From the NCBI RefSeq assembly GCF_002803605.1, contig NZ_PHRG01000003.1:248001-312000 (forward strand): a stretch of DNA of 64,000 nt, written 5' to 3'. Position numbers and translations under genes: made by a program. Source of the stretch: Acinetobacter pseudolwoffii. GTDB lineage: Bacteria; Pseudomonadota; Gammaproteobacteria; Pseudomonadales; Moraxellaceae. A model generated the notes under the pieces. The model was not told the DNA's origin, did no database searches, and worked only from the letters and a program-made list of their open reading frames with translations. Shown here piece after piece: positions 15,229 to 25,067 of the stretch; position 1 is the stretch's first letter, and each line of letters starts with the position of its first letter.

Positions 15229-17805
15229 ATGAGCACCAAACTTGGAACCCTCACCTTAGATTTAATTGCTAAGATTGGTGGCTTTACTGGGCCAATCAGA
15301 GATGCTGAAAGACAAACACAATCCAGTTTTGACAAAATGCGCAAGCATGTAAATACCTACGGGACAATGGCGGTTGCTAGTGCTGCTGCTGTTGGCGCTG
15401 GCATCCTTGCAATGGCAAACGAATATGCAAATGCCGCTCGTGAGCTACAGACTTTTGCTTCCATCTCAAATACAACAACACAAGAATTTCAGAGAATGGC
15501 TGTGGGCGCTGAGACCATGGGTATCAGCTCGGAAAAGTTATCTGACCAGTTAAAGGACTTTAATGAAAAGTTAGGTGAGTTCATCACGATTGGCTCTGGT
15601 GGTGCGGTTGATTTCTTTGAGCAGATCGCGATTAAAACAGAGGGTTCAGCGGAGGCTGCAAGAAAGTTAGCGCTTGAGATGCAGAATCTTTCTGGCCCTA
15701 AAGCACTTCAACTCTATGTAGATAAACTTGAAGAAGCAGGCGTTACTCAGCAACAAATGTCTTTCTATTTGGAGAGCATGGCATCCGATACAACCAACCT
15801 TATTCCACTCTTAAGAGATGGTGGTAAAGGTTTTGAATATTGGGCTGATGCAGCTGAGCGTGCTGGTGTAATCATGGATGAGCACGCCATAGAAAAGGCA
15901 AATGAGCTTCGTGTTCAAATGGATTTGCTTAATCTTCAACTGCAAGGCGTTAAAAATCAATTTATTCAAGGTTTAATGCCAGCACTTGTGTCAGTTGGCG
16001 ATGGTTTGTCTGATGCTACATTGCAAACTAATCTAATGTCAGATGCCGGTGAAACACTTGGTGAGGTGTTTAAGGGCGTCGCAGCAACAGGAATGGGTGT
16101 TTATGCTGTTGTAAAAATGCTTTCCAATTCTATCGCGGGGCTTGCGGCTCAAGCTGTTCAGTCCAAGCAGATGGTAGATAAGGCGGCAGAAGGTCGAGGA
16201 GTTCTTGCTAATCTTCCGGGCGTGAAGGCTCTCAAGGCACTAACCTTGGGTGTGGCTAATGCTCGAACAAATCCTGATAGCGCAGTGCAAATGGCGGTAC
16301 AAGATAACGCTCAGGTCGCAGAGGATGTGGCAAACTCTATTAATCGTATTTATAACGATGCTGTTAATCAGTCTGTTTCAGCTATGGCGAAAATCCAAAA
16401 CAGTCAGGCTGGTGTAACAAAAGGCTCTGATGAGTGGATTAAAAAACAAAACGAAGCAGCCAAAGCCACTAAGGAAAACAACAAGGCTCAGCAAGAATTA
16501 AATAGGTTGCTTGAAGAGCAAGCCCGGGCGCGTGATTCAATCTCCTATGATTACATGGATGATTTTGCGAAATTCTCTGTTGATCTTAAACGCGAACTTG
16601 AGGAAATTCAAAAAGCCAATTTCGGGTCACAAGAATCTGAATATCTAGCCAAAGCAAAAGCTCGTTATGAATATGAAGAGGAGATGTATCTTCGCCAGAT
16701 CACTGAGGAAATTAATACCTTTAAGTGGTCTGAAGAACAGAAGCTTGATTATTTTTATGAGACTCAGCGAATTATTGTGAGTGAGTCCGGAAAATACAAT
16801 GATGAGCTTAAGCAATTAAAACTCAAGGCGCTTGATGAGCAGTACGCAATCGAACTTCAAAAAGCTCGTTTCCATGCTCAAAATGTACAACAGGCCATGC
16901 GAGAAAGTATTAAAGGCCTTTCTTATGGTGTCGATGAAATCTTTGCTCAAGCCACAATGTCACCACAGGACTATGATCGCTGGTCACTGGAAAATGATCG
17001 CTCAAATGCTCAATTGGGTTTAAAGAATGAGCGCGTTAGGGTTGAGCAGGACATCATGACCAGTGATGCCTATTCGACTGATGATGAGCGCTATGCTGCG
17101 TTATTAGAGGCGCATCAAGAGTATCGTGATGCAATGGCTGCCATTGATGTTGATTATCAACAAAAGACGAAAGATTTGGAGTTTCAGCAATATAACGAAA
17201 AAATGGGCATGTACAGCGAAATGTTATCCCAGGCTAGTTCGATTTGGGGCAACATGACTCAACTCGTCAAGGATAGTCAGGGTGAGCAGTCTGGCGCATT
17301 TAAGGCGATGTTTTTAATTCAGCAAGGAATGGCCGCTGCCCAAGCAATTATTTATGCTAACGTCGCATCTGCGGCAGCGTTAGCACCACCTCCTATTGGT
17401 TTAGGGCCGGTTGCTGGTGCTCCACTTTCATCCTTGATCAAGATCAATGGATATATGAGCGCAGGTATTATTGCCGGCCAAACCATTGCAGGCATGGCCC
17501 ACGACGGTATCGACAATATTCCGAAAGAAGGCACATGGCTGCTAGATAAGGGTGAACGTGTTGTTGATAGTCGGACGAATGCTGACTTGAAGAACATGAT
17601 TGCCAATAACGATGGTGGCGGCCCTCAAATCAATATCAATGTCCCACCAGGCTACACAGCTGAACAAAGTCGAGGCGCTGACGGTGCTGTGACGATTGAT
17701 ATTGTAGAGAAGCGGATCAAGCAATCTTGGGGAAATCTAGGTAATCCAAACTCGTATGAGTCAAAGCAGGTACAACGCAATACCACAGCGGGAGTTAAAC
17801 GATAG
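15229..17805 (+). CDS. tail tape measure protein
   Basis: With 858 residues this is the second-longest phage gene here, in the standard place after the chaperones. The N-terminus (LTLDLIAKIGGFTGPIRDAE) is the usual tape measure opening. It is followed by an Ala/Gly-rich hydrophobic stretch (about residues 45-65) and long helical regions (about 400-700). A second hydrophobic segment near residues 685-750 (AQAIIYANVASAAALAPPP) may enter the host membrane. It sets tail length and is chaperoned by G/GT. An AGAGG binding site supports the ATG. Confidence 0.9.
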   Translation: MSTKLGTLTLDLIAKIGGFTGPIRDAERQTQSSFDKMRKHVNTYGTMAVASAAAVGAGILAMANEYANAARELQTFASISNTTTQEFQRMAVGAETMGISSEKLSDQLKDFNEKLGEFITIGSGGAVDFFEQIAIKTEGSAEAARKLALEMQNLSGPKALQLYVDKLEEAGVTQQQMSFYLESMASDTTNLIPLLRDGGKGFEYWADAAERAGVIMDEHAIEKANELRVQMDLLNLQLQGVKNQFIQGLMPALVSVGDGLSDATLQTNLMSDAGETLGEVFKGVAATGMGVYAVVKMLSNSIAGLAAQAVQSKQMVDKAAEGRGVLANLPGVKALKALTLGVANARTNPDSAVQMAVQDNAQVAEDVANSINRIYNDAVNQSVSAMAKIQNSQAGVTKGSDEWIKKQNEAAKATKENNKAQQELNRLLEEQARARDSISYDYMDDFAKFSVDLKRELEEIQKANFGSQESEYLAKAKARYEYEEEMYLRQITEEINTFKWSEEQKLDYFYETQRIIVSESGKYNDELKQLKLKALDEQYAIELQKARFHAQNVQQAMRESIKGLSYGVDEIFAQATMSPQDYDRWSLENDRSNAQLGLKNERVRVEQDIMTSDAYSTDDERYAALLEAHQEYRDAMAAIDVDYQQKTKDLEFQQYNEKMGMYSEMLSQASSIWGNMTQLVKDSQGEQSGAFKAMFLIQQGMAAAQAIIYANVASAAALAPPPIGLGPVAGAPLSSLIKINGYMSAGIIAGQTIAGMAHDGIDNIPKEGTWLLDKGERVVDSRTNADLKNMIANNDGGGPQININVPPGYTAEQSRGADGAVTIDIVEKRIKQSWGNLGNPNSYESKQVQRNTTAGVKR

Positions 17806-18281
17806 TGAATAGTTTTGCATTATGCCCGTTACAAGCCGGGTATTCCTTTTCACCTGGCAACAATATGTTGGAGCAGCAACTTCTTGGCGGGTTCGCCCGT
17901 CAGCGAAGAATGTTTGTAAATAACGTGCATGTGGTCAATGTGTCTGTACTGCTGAAAACCAAAACCCATGCTCAGTATTTCTGGGCATTTTGGCGATTGC
18001 ACACGCTCGATCCAAAGCCGTTTTTATGGCGACTGATTACAGACTCAGCCGAAGCGCAGGACCATACCTGTCAGTTTGTGGCTAATTCCATATCAGTCGG
18101 TGAGCGTAATGGTGTGGCTTATCCCGTGTCTTTTCAGGTGCGATGTAAGCCGCTGAACAATGGTGATCTGGCCTTTGATCAACAGATTGTGGATTTATGG
18201 GAATCAGGCAGTCCACTAGAGATGCTGAATTTACTTGAGAAGCTGGTCAATGAGAGCTTCCCGGATGCCTTGGGGGTGTGA
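17805..18281 (+). CDS. minor tail protein
   Basis: The 158-residue product starts at GTG 17805, overlapping the tape measure stop by one base. It sits where lambda-like phages encode the distal tail proteins (M/L region). Sequence features are FWAFWRLHTLDPKPFLWRL and VSFQVRCKPL. No domain is named with confidence. Tight overlap with both neighbours ties it to tail-tip assembly. Confidence 0.7.
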   Translation: MNSFALCPLQAGYSFSPGNNMLEQQLLGGFARQRRMFVNNVHVVNVSVLLKTKTHAQYFWAFWRLHTLDPKPFLWRLITDSAEAQDHTCQFVANSISVGERNGVAYPVSFQVRCKPLNNGDLAFDQQIVDLWESGSPLEMLNLLEKLVNESFPDALGV

Positions 18282-18805
18282 TGATTACCGTTGATGACAT
18301 TAAAGACTTTCATCTCGATAGTGCGGCCAGTGTAGTTTTACTGGAAACACTTGAGATCAGTCATTCACTCTGGCCCAATCCGATTCGACTTGTCACCAAT
18401 CACCCAGATGGTGTGTCTGTCACTCTGGAGAACGGTCAGCCGGCCACATTTGAATTTATCCCAGTGATGATTCAGCGTGGCAATACCTCTGATGATCTGG
18501 ATCAGTCCCTGAAAATTACAGTCGGGGATTTAGGTGAAGTAGTACCGCCACTAATCAAGTTGATTGAAGATGCATCGAGTGACGAAAAGCTACAGGTAAT
18601 TTATCGCTCGTTTGCTTTTGATGCCGCCTCCATGGTGCTTACCAAGCCCACACCAATTGAATTGATCCGTGGTCTGCATGTGGCACAAATGAATCAGGAT
18701 CATCAGGCTACGACATTTGAAGCTGCAACTTCTGGGAAAAACAGTGTGAAGACAGGTCGAACCTATAACTTCAAGGACTACCCAGACCTGCGAGGATTAA
18801 TATGA
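18281..18805 (+). CDS. minor tail protein, DUF1833-like
   Basis: This 174-residue protein starts at ATG 18281, coupled to the previous stop (TGATG); a GTG one codon upstream is less likely. A hydrophilic, beta-rich core with PATFEFIPVMIQRG and a tail with TSGKNSVKTGRTYNFKDYPDL fit the DUF1833 tail proteins (PF08875) seen before the NlpC/P60 gene in similar phages. It probably has a role in the tail tip. Confidence 0.7.
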   Translation: MITVDDIKDFHLDSAASVVLLETLEISHSLWPNPIRLVTNHPDGVSVTLENGQPATFEFIPVMIQRGNTSDDLDQSLKITVGDLGEVVPPLIKLIEDASSDEKLQVIYRSFAFDAASMVLTKPTPIELIRGLHVAQMNQDHQATTFEAATSGKNSVKTGRTYNFKDYPDLRGLI

Positions 18806-19176
18806 AAAGTGTTGATGCCTTGCTGGACAGGCAATACGACCCAAAAAAATACCATTGTGTCCATTTTCTGATTGAAGCAGCACAGTATCTCTTTGAAAAA
18901 GATTATTCAGTAAGCTTTCTTGGTTTGACCGGTGATCTAAAGCAAAGCATCCAAACTTCGCGTGACACCACAATCAAGAATAAAAGGATCGAGAGGCCAA
19001 AAGACGGCTGCATTGTCTTGATGACTAATCTTCTAAATAGCTCCCATGTGGGGCTTTTTTATTGCGGTCGTGTTTTGCACCTATCCGAAATTGGTGTGCA
19101 TTTTCAGGAACTTCGGTCTCTAGAGCGAAATTATTCAAGGTTTAGATTTTATGAAGCTTCGTATTTATCCCAATGA
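18802..19176 (+). CDS. tail tip NlpC/P60-like peptidase
   Basis: The 124-residue protein has the NlpC/P60 triad pattern: Cys19 in KKYHCVHF, His82 in SSHVGLFY and a third polar residue at His93. Such tail-tip enzymes cut peptidoglycan during DNA entry; lambda gpK carries one. ATGA overlap with the upstream gene, and a 26-base overlap with the large tail-tip gene, show one transcription unit. The sequence is short and diverged, so activity is inferred. Confidence 0.75.
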   Translation: MKSVDALLDRQYDPKKYHCVHFLIEAAQYLFEKDYSVSFLGLTGDLKQSIQTSRDTTIKNKRIERPKDGCIVLMTNLLNSSHVGLFYCGRVLHLSEIGVHFQELRSLERNYSRFRFYEASYLSQ

Positions 19177-22024
19177 GCTTGACCCGACTGAATTTAATGA
19201 AAGAGAGTATGAGTGCCTACTTAAAGACTGGATGAATATTCGTGAAGAATACCCAGAAGCTCGGTTATATAAAGACAGCATCTGTGCCCAAAACGATGTA
19301 ACACCAAAAACCAAAGAAGAAGCGCTTCAGCTTCTGCATGCGGATGGTGATTATTTTGTGCTTTGCCATGCTGGGGAGCCACTTACCATATTCTTGGTTG
19401 TAGTAACCGTGCTATCAGCAGCACTGGCAATTTATACCTACATGAATATGCCTGAGATTCCCGATCAGGCATCAGGGTCTGGCAATAACAGTCTGGCTTC
19501 GCGCCAGAATAAACACCGCACCAGTGAGCGCGCTCCAGATATATATGGGAATGTAAAATCCATCCCGGATCTGATTGCACCTTTGTACCGGTATTACGCA
19601 GACAATGTTCAAGTAGAAGAAGCACTGCTTTCGATTGGCACCGGATACTTTGAGATTGATCCAGATCAAATCAAAGAAGGTGAAACCCCGATCAATACAA
19701 TTGAAGGGGCAAGCTTAAGCGTTTATGAGCCAGATACACTGACCACCGGCGCTGCACAGATTCAGATTGGCGAAGCATTTACGGATGCACCAATTGTAGC
19801 TAAGCAGGTGAGTTCTGTTGATGGAAAACAAAAGTTAATCTCACCGAATAACACCCTAAAAATTTATAAGGGCGTGAGTTTCGCTGGGAATACGGTTTCT
19901 GTTTCAGGGTCAACTGTGCAAGGAAAGCTAGATAAGTATTCGTGGAATTCGATTACCAATGCTTTTTTATATCTACCTCAGTTTACGTATGCTGACTTTA
20001 ATGACCACTTTGTCAATGGTGAGCAGATCATTATTGAGAATGCGATTTATGGTTCAGCGCCCAATGCCAATATTTCAGGTACCACGGATGTTTCGGCCGC
20101 TGGTATTTTAACAATCGCATCTTCTGTAAATATCAGTGAACCAGATAGCTATAAGAAAATTCGTATATCCTCGCTCACGATTGATGATCTTATAGAAGGA
20201 CAATTAAATTTAGCGGGGGAATATTCTGTTTCCAGTATCACCAAGACCGGATCAACTGGAGCATGGTTCTATGAAGTTGAACTAGCATCCAGTTATATGG
20301 AGACCAATATTAATTTTGGCCGAATGTCAGCGGATGGTACCGGTATTTTGTCTGCTGTCTTGACGGACCATGATGAGAATATCGATCTAAGTGGCACATA
20401 CACCATTTCATCGGTTTCGGCCAACGATATCACCTTGGTGAATCCTGCATCAGTCAATCCAGATTGGCTTCTTTTATCGAGCCTTACACAGCAGCAGATT
20501 GCAGATATGCTTGGGCGGAGCATCACCTTCAAAGGCACAAGCGAAAACTTTATTGGTTGGTACTATGCTGGAAATAAAGACACCGAAGGCATGATGCTGA
20601 ACTTTTTGGCAGCCAACGGCATTTATGAGGGGGATCGAGCTAAGCAGGTTGCTATTGAAGTCCATTACCAGCAGGTGATTGATGGTGTGCCGACTGGACA
20701 AATCTACAAAACAGGTATATCCATGCAGGGTAAGGCCAACAACCGCGATCAAGTGGGGGCAACGGTACGTGAGGCATTACCGTTTACCGGTCAATTCCGT
20801 TTCCGTGCCAAGCGCATCAATGATAATGGCAGTAGTGCAAATCTGATTGATGATGTGGTGTTTGAAAGTGCTTATAGTTTTTATGAAACAAAAAAATTGA
20901 CTTATGAGCATGACACCACGATCAGGTTAAAGCGCCTTGCCATTGGATCAGGGACTAATGCATCAGAACTTAATCTGCCAGTAACCCGAAAGCTTTATTC
21001 ATATCGTGATGGTATCCAGTCAGCCGAGCGCATCCCGACCAGTAATTTCGCAGACATCGTTATCAATATGGCCCTCGATCCATTTATTGGTCGTTTTGAT
21101 ATATCTGAAATTGATGTGCAGTCGCTGTATGAAGTGTCAGATGAAATAGAAGCTTATTTCGGTACGCCAAAAGCATGTGAGTTTAATTACACTTTTGATA
21201 ACAAGAATAGCAGTTATCAAGAGATGGCCTTTGCTGTTGCCGAAGCGGTTTTCTGTACTGCACGCCGGGAGAATGGCAAACACTTTTTCACCTCTGAGAA
21301 AGAAACACCAAACTCTTTGATTTTATTCAATCACCGAAATATTAAGCCTGAAAGCCTCACTAAGACTAATCTGTTTGGTGTGCCCGATGAATATGAAGGT
21401 ATTGAGTTTAAGTGGCGTGATGCAACTGATGATTATGCCGAAGCAGTGATTAAGTTGCCGCACGATGGCTTAGCCAACTACAAAACCATTGAAAGCAATG
21501 GCGTGACTAATGCTATTCAGGCGCATTTTTTAGCTCATCGAGCTTGGAATAAAATGCAGTTCAATCGTAAAACCATTGAATTTACCGCATACGGTGAAGC
21601 TGATTTGGTGACGCGTAATGACCGCATTGCTATCGTTGATGATGTTTTTAAAATGCTGGGCAGCGGCGAAGTAGAGGCACAAAACAATACAGTCTTAACA
21701 CTTGATAATCCTATCAATCTTGAGGCTGGTGAAAGCTATGTCATTCACTTGCAATTAAAAGATGGCTCGGTTGATGTAATCAATATTGTTAATCAACTTG
21801 ATGAAAATCGGGTTGAATTGGCGCGAATACCGCTCATGCCTTTGGTTATAGACAAGGTGGTTAATGCTACCTATAGCATCACCAAAGCCAGTGATCAGGA
21901 GAGCGAAGCATATTTAATCCAGGAGAAATCCCCGAGCGCCACCTTTGAAACAGCGGTGAGCGCAATTAAGTATGACACCCGCTACTACAGCAACGACAAA
22001 GACCACATAAACAATTTGATTTAA
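19151..22024 (+). CDS. tail tip host-specificity protein, J-like, with I-like N-terminus
   Basis: This 957-residue protein starts within the previous gene. Residues 1-75 resemble a lambda gpI-type N-terminus and end in one transmembrane segment (about 78-97, IFLVVVTVLSAALAIYTYM). From about 110 onward the protein has the beta-rich pattern of tail-tip hub proteins (J), with ERAPDIYGNVKSIPDLIAP near residue 125. It likely forms the baseplate-like hub to which the spike protein attaches. A single protein here seems to combine functions that lambda splits. Confidence 0.8.
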   Translation: MKLRIYPNELDPTEFNEREYECLLKDWMNIREEYPEARLYKDSICAQNDVTPKTKEEALQLLHADGDYFVLCHAGEPLTIFLVVVTVLSAALAIYTYMNMPEIPDQASGSGNNSLASRQNKHRTSERAPDIYGNVKSIPDLIAPLYRYYADNVQVEEALLSIGTGYFEIDPDQIKEGETPINTIEGASLSVYEPDTLTTGAAQIQIGEAFTDAPIVAKQVSSVDGKQKLISPNNTLKIYKGVSFAGNTVSVSGSTVQGKLDKYSWNSITNAFLYLPQFTYADFNDHFVNGEQIIIENAIYGSAPNANISGTTDVSAAGILTIASSVNISEPDSYKKIRISSLTIDDLIEGQLNLAGEYSVSSITKTGSTGAWFYEVELASSYMETNINFGRMSADGTGILSAVLTDHDENIDLSGTYTISSVSANDITLVNPASVNPDWLLLSSLTQQQIADMLGRSITFKGTSENFIGWYYAGNKDTEGMMLNFLAANGIYEGDRAKQVAIEVHYQQVIDGVPTGQIYKTGISMQGKANNRDQVGATVREALPFTGQFRFRAKRINDNGSSANLIDDVVFESAYSFYETKKLTYEHDTTIRLKRLAIGSGTNASELNLPVTRKLYSYRDGIQSAERIPTSNFADIVINMALDPFIGRFDISEIDVQSLYEVSDEIEAYFGTPKACEFNYTFDNKNSSYQEMAFAVAEAVFCTARRENGKHFFTSEKETPNSLILFNHRNIKPESLTKTNLFGVPDEYEGIEFKWRDATDDYAEAVIKLPHDGLANYKTIESNGVTNAIQAHFLAHRAWNKMQFNRKTIEFTAYGEADLVTRNDRIAIVDDVFKMLGSGEVEAQNNTVLTLDNPINLEAGESYVIHLQLKDGSVDVINIVNQLDENRVELARIPLMPLVIDKVVNATYSITKASDQESEAYLIQEKSPSATFETAVSAIKYDTRYYSNDKDHINNLI

Positions 22025-22027
22025 CAG

Positions 22028-22048
22028 CCGCCTTAGGGTGGTTTTTTA
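22028..22048 (+). terminator. weak intrinsic terminator after the J-like gene
   Basis: CCGCC and GGTGG arms (one GU pair) with a short loop are followed by six T residues. It separates the tail-tip operon from the spike genes. Confidence 0.6.
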
Positions 22049-22063
22049 ATGCCGGAGAGAAAC

Positions 22064-23869
22064 ATGGCTGACCAAGTATTAACGAAGCAAAAATTAATTG
22101 ATGCTGATGAGGATGCGCAGTCGCTAGATGATTTTATTAATGGTGGTGATGAGCAAATAGTTGTCACGCGACTATTAAAGGAGTATCCAACACTAGCAAA
22201 TGCTATCCGCCAAATCTATGAAAAAGGCGGAAAGTTCTACCCGACACTAGCAGAAGCAAATGCGGATATTGCGAACATCCGAACCGATGTCTATGTAATC
22301 ACAGGTGATAACGGTGCTTACTACAAAGCAGCATCCGAGGCGACGAGTTTAACTAAGAGTGTTTATGATCCTCTTACTCAATCAAAAGATTACACAAAAG
22401 CATCTTCACGGAATTTAAAAAAATTCACAGACGAGAATACACGTTCAGTCATAAACAGCAGCAGTGTTGAAAATTTATTTGAATTTAGTGATTCACAAGA
22501 TAGACCTGTTGTTGCGTTTACAGAATCTGGCGATATTTTAACGCCAGATTATGTATTAAGCGAAATCGGTGAAAAATCAGAAAAAGCAAATAGTTTTGTT
22601 GAATCAGCACTGAAAAGCAATTTACAAGAAACCATGAAAAGTGTGCAAATTAATGGTCGTGAAAACTTATACAGCTTTAATGACGAGTCTGGTGCTGAAG
22701 TAATCGCATTCACAAAAAACGGAGACATTATTTTTGATGGTGGTGTTTCTCTAAGAGATTACACTAAGAGCGAAAATAAAACTCACTTTACTGCAAAAGA
22801 GTTTATAGACGAGTCATTTAATCAGGCGGTTTTATCGGGTCTAGCTTTTAATCGTGCAAAAACATCCTATTTATTTGATGGCGCATTTAAACAGCAATTT
22901 CGGATAAAAAATGAAGCGGACTTTTTAGGATTAAAAATATCCCAAGGCGCAGTAATTGATATAGACACTCCATATTTTGAGAAACAGACTGACCCTATTC
23001 AGAGTTCACAAATAGTTCATCCGTTTATTTGTACTTTCAAAAATCATGTGCACGGGTTTAAACATATTCTATTAGCTAATCCATTTCACAATACTAATGA
23101 TCTTTATGAAAATCCGTGCGTTTGGGGAACGAATGATTTAAATGATTTTGTGTTATTAGATAAATTTGATCAGCCGCTGTCCGAATTTTTACCAACGGGT
23201 GTGAGAAATTACAATTCAGATAATGCAGCAATATTCGATCACACAACAGGTGAATATGTTGTCTTATTTAGAAACTCAGAATCTCAGGCATTAGGATTAT
23301 ATAATCGACATTATCTTTTGCGAACTTCTGATTTTATCAACTTCTCAAGCCCGATTAAAATGCTTAAAGAAGATGGAAGCGACTTGTCGGGATCAACACT
23401 AAACCTATCACCAACGATTTTATTCAACCCTGTTTTAAAAAAATGGGTAATGTATCAAGTTGAATGGGATGGTGCAGCTCAAGGGTTGTCATACAGAACA
23501 AGTGATCACTTGGAGTACGGATGGAGTCAACCATTACCTATAGCTAAAAACCCATATATGCAGCCGTGGCATTGTGAAGTTAGGTATTGCGGACAGCACT
23601 TTATAGCAATAGTGAATGACATTAACAGTGCAACTGCTGCTCAAAACGGCTTCGGGGACTTGTTTCTAGGAATTAGTTCAGACGGCATAAATTTCACTTG
23701 GTCAGATTCTATATTTAGCGGAGGTTTTAATAATCCATATAAAGCCACAATCACACATGAGATTGTAGGAAATTCGGTAAAATTTCATATTTTATGGACA
23801 AGCAATGGGAATGATTTTGCGGGCTGGCGTTTATATCATTCAGAAACAAATTTAATTGAGGTTGTTTGA
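22064..23869 (+). CDS. tailspike / receptor-binding protein with beta-propeller-like C-terminus
   Basis: ATG 22064 has a GGAGAG binding site and gives 601 residues; the ATG at 22049 has none. Residues 1-100 look like an attachment domain (KQKLIDADEDAQSLDDFING...ANADIANIRTDVYVITGDNGAYYKA). Two related blocks near residues 134 and 199 (ENLFEFSDSQDRPVVAFTESG and ENLYSFNDESGAEVIAFTKNG) follow. From about 285 the sequence has the repeated strand pattern of five-bladed propeller glycosidases (GH43/GH32-like; LLRTSDFINFSSP, LEYGWSQPLP, CEVRYCGQHFIAIVND). It may bind or digest capsule; this is an inference. Confidence 0.7.
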   Translation: MADQVLTKQKLIDADEDAQSLDDFINGGDEQIVVTRLLKEYPTLANAIRQIYEKGGKFYPTLAEANADIANIRTDVYVITGDNGAYYKAASEATSLTKSVYDPLTQSKDYTKASSRNLKKFTDENTRSVINSSSVENLFEFSDSQDRPVVAFTESGDILTPDYVLSEIGEKSEKANSFVESALKSNLQETMKSVQINGRENLYSFNDESGAEVIAFTKNGDIIFDGGVSLRDYTKSENKTHFTAKEFIDESFNQAVLSGLAFNRAKTSYLFDGAFKQQFRIKNEADFLGLKISQGAVIDIDTPYFEKQTDPIQSSQIVHPFICTFKNHVHGFKHILLANPFHNTNDLYENPCVWGTNDLNDFVLLDKFDQPLSEFLPTGVRNYNSDNAAIFDHTTGEYVVLFRNSESQALGLYNRHYLLRTSDFINFSSPIKMLKEDGSDLSGSTLNLSPTILFNPVLKKWVMYQVEWDGAAQGLSYRTSDHLEYGWSQPLPIAKNPYMQPWHCEVRYCGQHFIAIVNDINSATAAQNGFGDLFLGISSDGINFTWSDSIFSGGFNNPYKATITHEIVGNSVKFHILWTSNGNDFAGWRLYHSETNLIEVV

Positions 23870-23870
23870 A

Positions 23871-24941
23871 ATGGGACTAACATTTAAAAGTAATATTGCA
23901 AGTGTAAAAAAATTGTCTTTAGCATCGGGGTTTTTAGGCCCACAAGATTTTAAAACTTATGCTGATTTTAATACTCAAGAATATTTGAAAAATGGGAATG
24001 ACGTTACATTAAGTAACGTCATCTCATCCCAACGGCCGGCGGTAAGTTACGCTTTATCAAGTGACGTGTTAGATAGTTTTTCGATAGTGCCGATTAATAC
24101 ACCGATTCGATCATACATTTATGACTATAAGACATTCGGTATTTATCCAGATTGGTCGGATCGAATTAATAGAATGCTAGATGTTTCATCTGAACAAGCA
24201 TGGATTGGCTCTGCTGCCGAGGATAACGTGATTTATAGCATATACAGCTTAGATATGGGCAATGCAACCGTAAACCCATTGGAATTCGATGTATTATCCG
24301 GCGATGGTTCACCAGAATACCCTATGTTTTTCAAACAAAAACTAGGTAGTGCGCCAAAATCTGCAAACATTATCAGATTAAATGGTTGTATCTCATGTGT
24401 TGTTCAAGCTACATATAAGGGAGAATCACTATTAGTTCCACACAAGGATCAAACACCTACAGCAAATGAAACTCTAGCCATTAACGTTGATGGCGGCACA
24501 GATGGCACTGTATTTCTTAAACTCGCTTCATCAAAAAGGAAGTCATCAGCAGGTTCGTCACTGATCCCATTATTAAAGTTAGAGCAAGATTCCAGCAAAT
24601 ATTTAGCGGTGGTGGTTCAGCCCGACAACTACCTGGCAATGCGTTATTTCTTTGACGGCACTGAGCAAGCTTTTTTCAAATCGAATAGGCTGATGTTTGA
24701 TCGTGGCGACATAAACAAGCTGTCCTTGAGTTGGTCAAACGGCGTTATATCCTTGTCAGTTAACGGTATTGTTGAGTTTGTGGCCTCATTATCAATGGGG
24801 GTAACATTTCAACCTGCCACCTGTACAGTAATCAGCCCTATACAGGGATGGGTGGAAGATTTTTCAAATCTGTCTTTGCTTGAAATGGCTTCGTATGATA
24901 GACGGCTTGTTACGACTGAGCTTAGTAAGCTTACAGGTTAG
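23871..24941 (+). CDS. tail fibre accessory protein, LamG-like C-terminus
   Basis: ATG 23871 follows the spike gene stop by one base, so they are co-translated; 356 residues. The N-terminal half has no clear domain. The C-terminal 150 residues have a jelly-roll pattern (ILSLSVNGIVEFVASLSMGVTFQPATCTVISPI...) suggestive of a LamG/concanavalin fold, often a sugar-binding module. Its position after the spike suggests a second fibre subunit or a spike chaperone. Confidence 0.6.
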   Translation: MGLTFKSNIASVKKLSLASGFLGPQDFKTYADFNTQEYLKNGNDVTLSNVISSQRPAVSYALSSDVLDSFSIVPINTPIRSYIYDYKTFGIYPDWSDRINRMLDVSSEQAWIGSAAEDNVIYSIYSLDMGNATVNPLEFDVLSGDGSPEYPMFFKQKLGSAPKSANIIRLNGCISCVVQATYKGESLLVPHKDQTPTANETLAINVDGGTDGTVFLKLASSKRKSSAGSSLIPLLKLEQDSSKYLAVVVQPDNYLAMRYFFDGTEQAFFKSNRLMFDRGDINKLSLSWSNGVISLSVNGIVEFVASLSMGVTFQPATCTVISPIQGWVEDFSNLSLLEMASYDRRLVTTELSKLTG

Positions 24942-24970
24942 ATCAAAACGAACATCTTAGAAGTTTTTAA

Positions 24971-24999
24971 ATAAAGCCAGAAGTGGCTTTATTTTTATT
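24971..24999 (+). terminator. intrinsic terminator after the spike genes
   Basis: ATAAAGCCA and TGGCTTTAT arms around a 4-base loop are followed by a T-rich tract. Confidence 0.75.
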
Positions 25000-25001
25000 T
25001 A

Positions 25002-25067
25002 ATACAGGTCAACTCTGCTGCCAGTCAGCCAACAACAAAAGAGCAAGTGGAAGAAATCAATCTCTAG
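25002..25067 (+). pseudogene. 3' stub of a lost tail gene
   Basis: An open frame of about 21 codons (VNSAASQPTTKEQVEEINL at its end) runs into TAG 25065-25067 with no start, right after the spike-gene terminator. A proper terminator hairpin overlaps its stop. It reads like the end of an older tail-fibre gene whose body was replaced when the present spike genes came in. Confidence 0.4.

Noticed and set aside
23999-24021. Perfect inverted repeat TGACGTTAC-ATTAA-GTAACGTCA
   Set aside because: It lies inside the coding region of the fibre accessory gene with no context for a regulatory site; probably chance or an mRNA stem.
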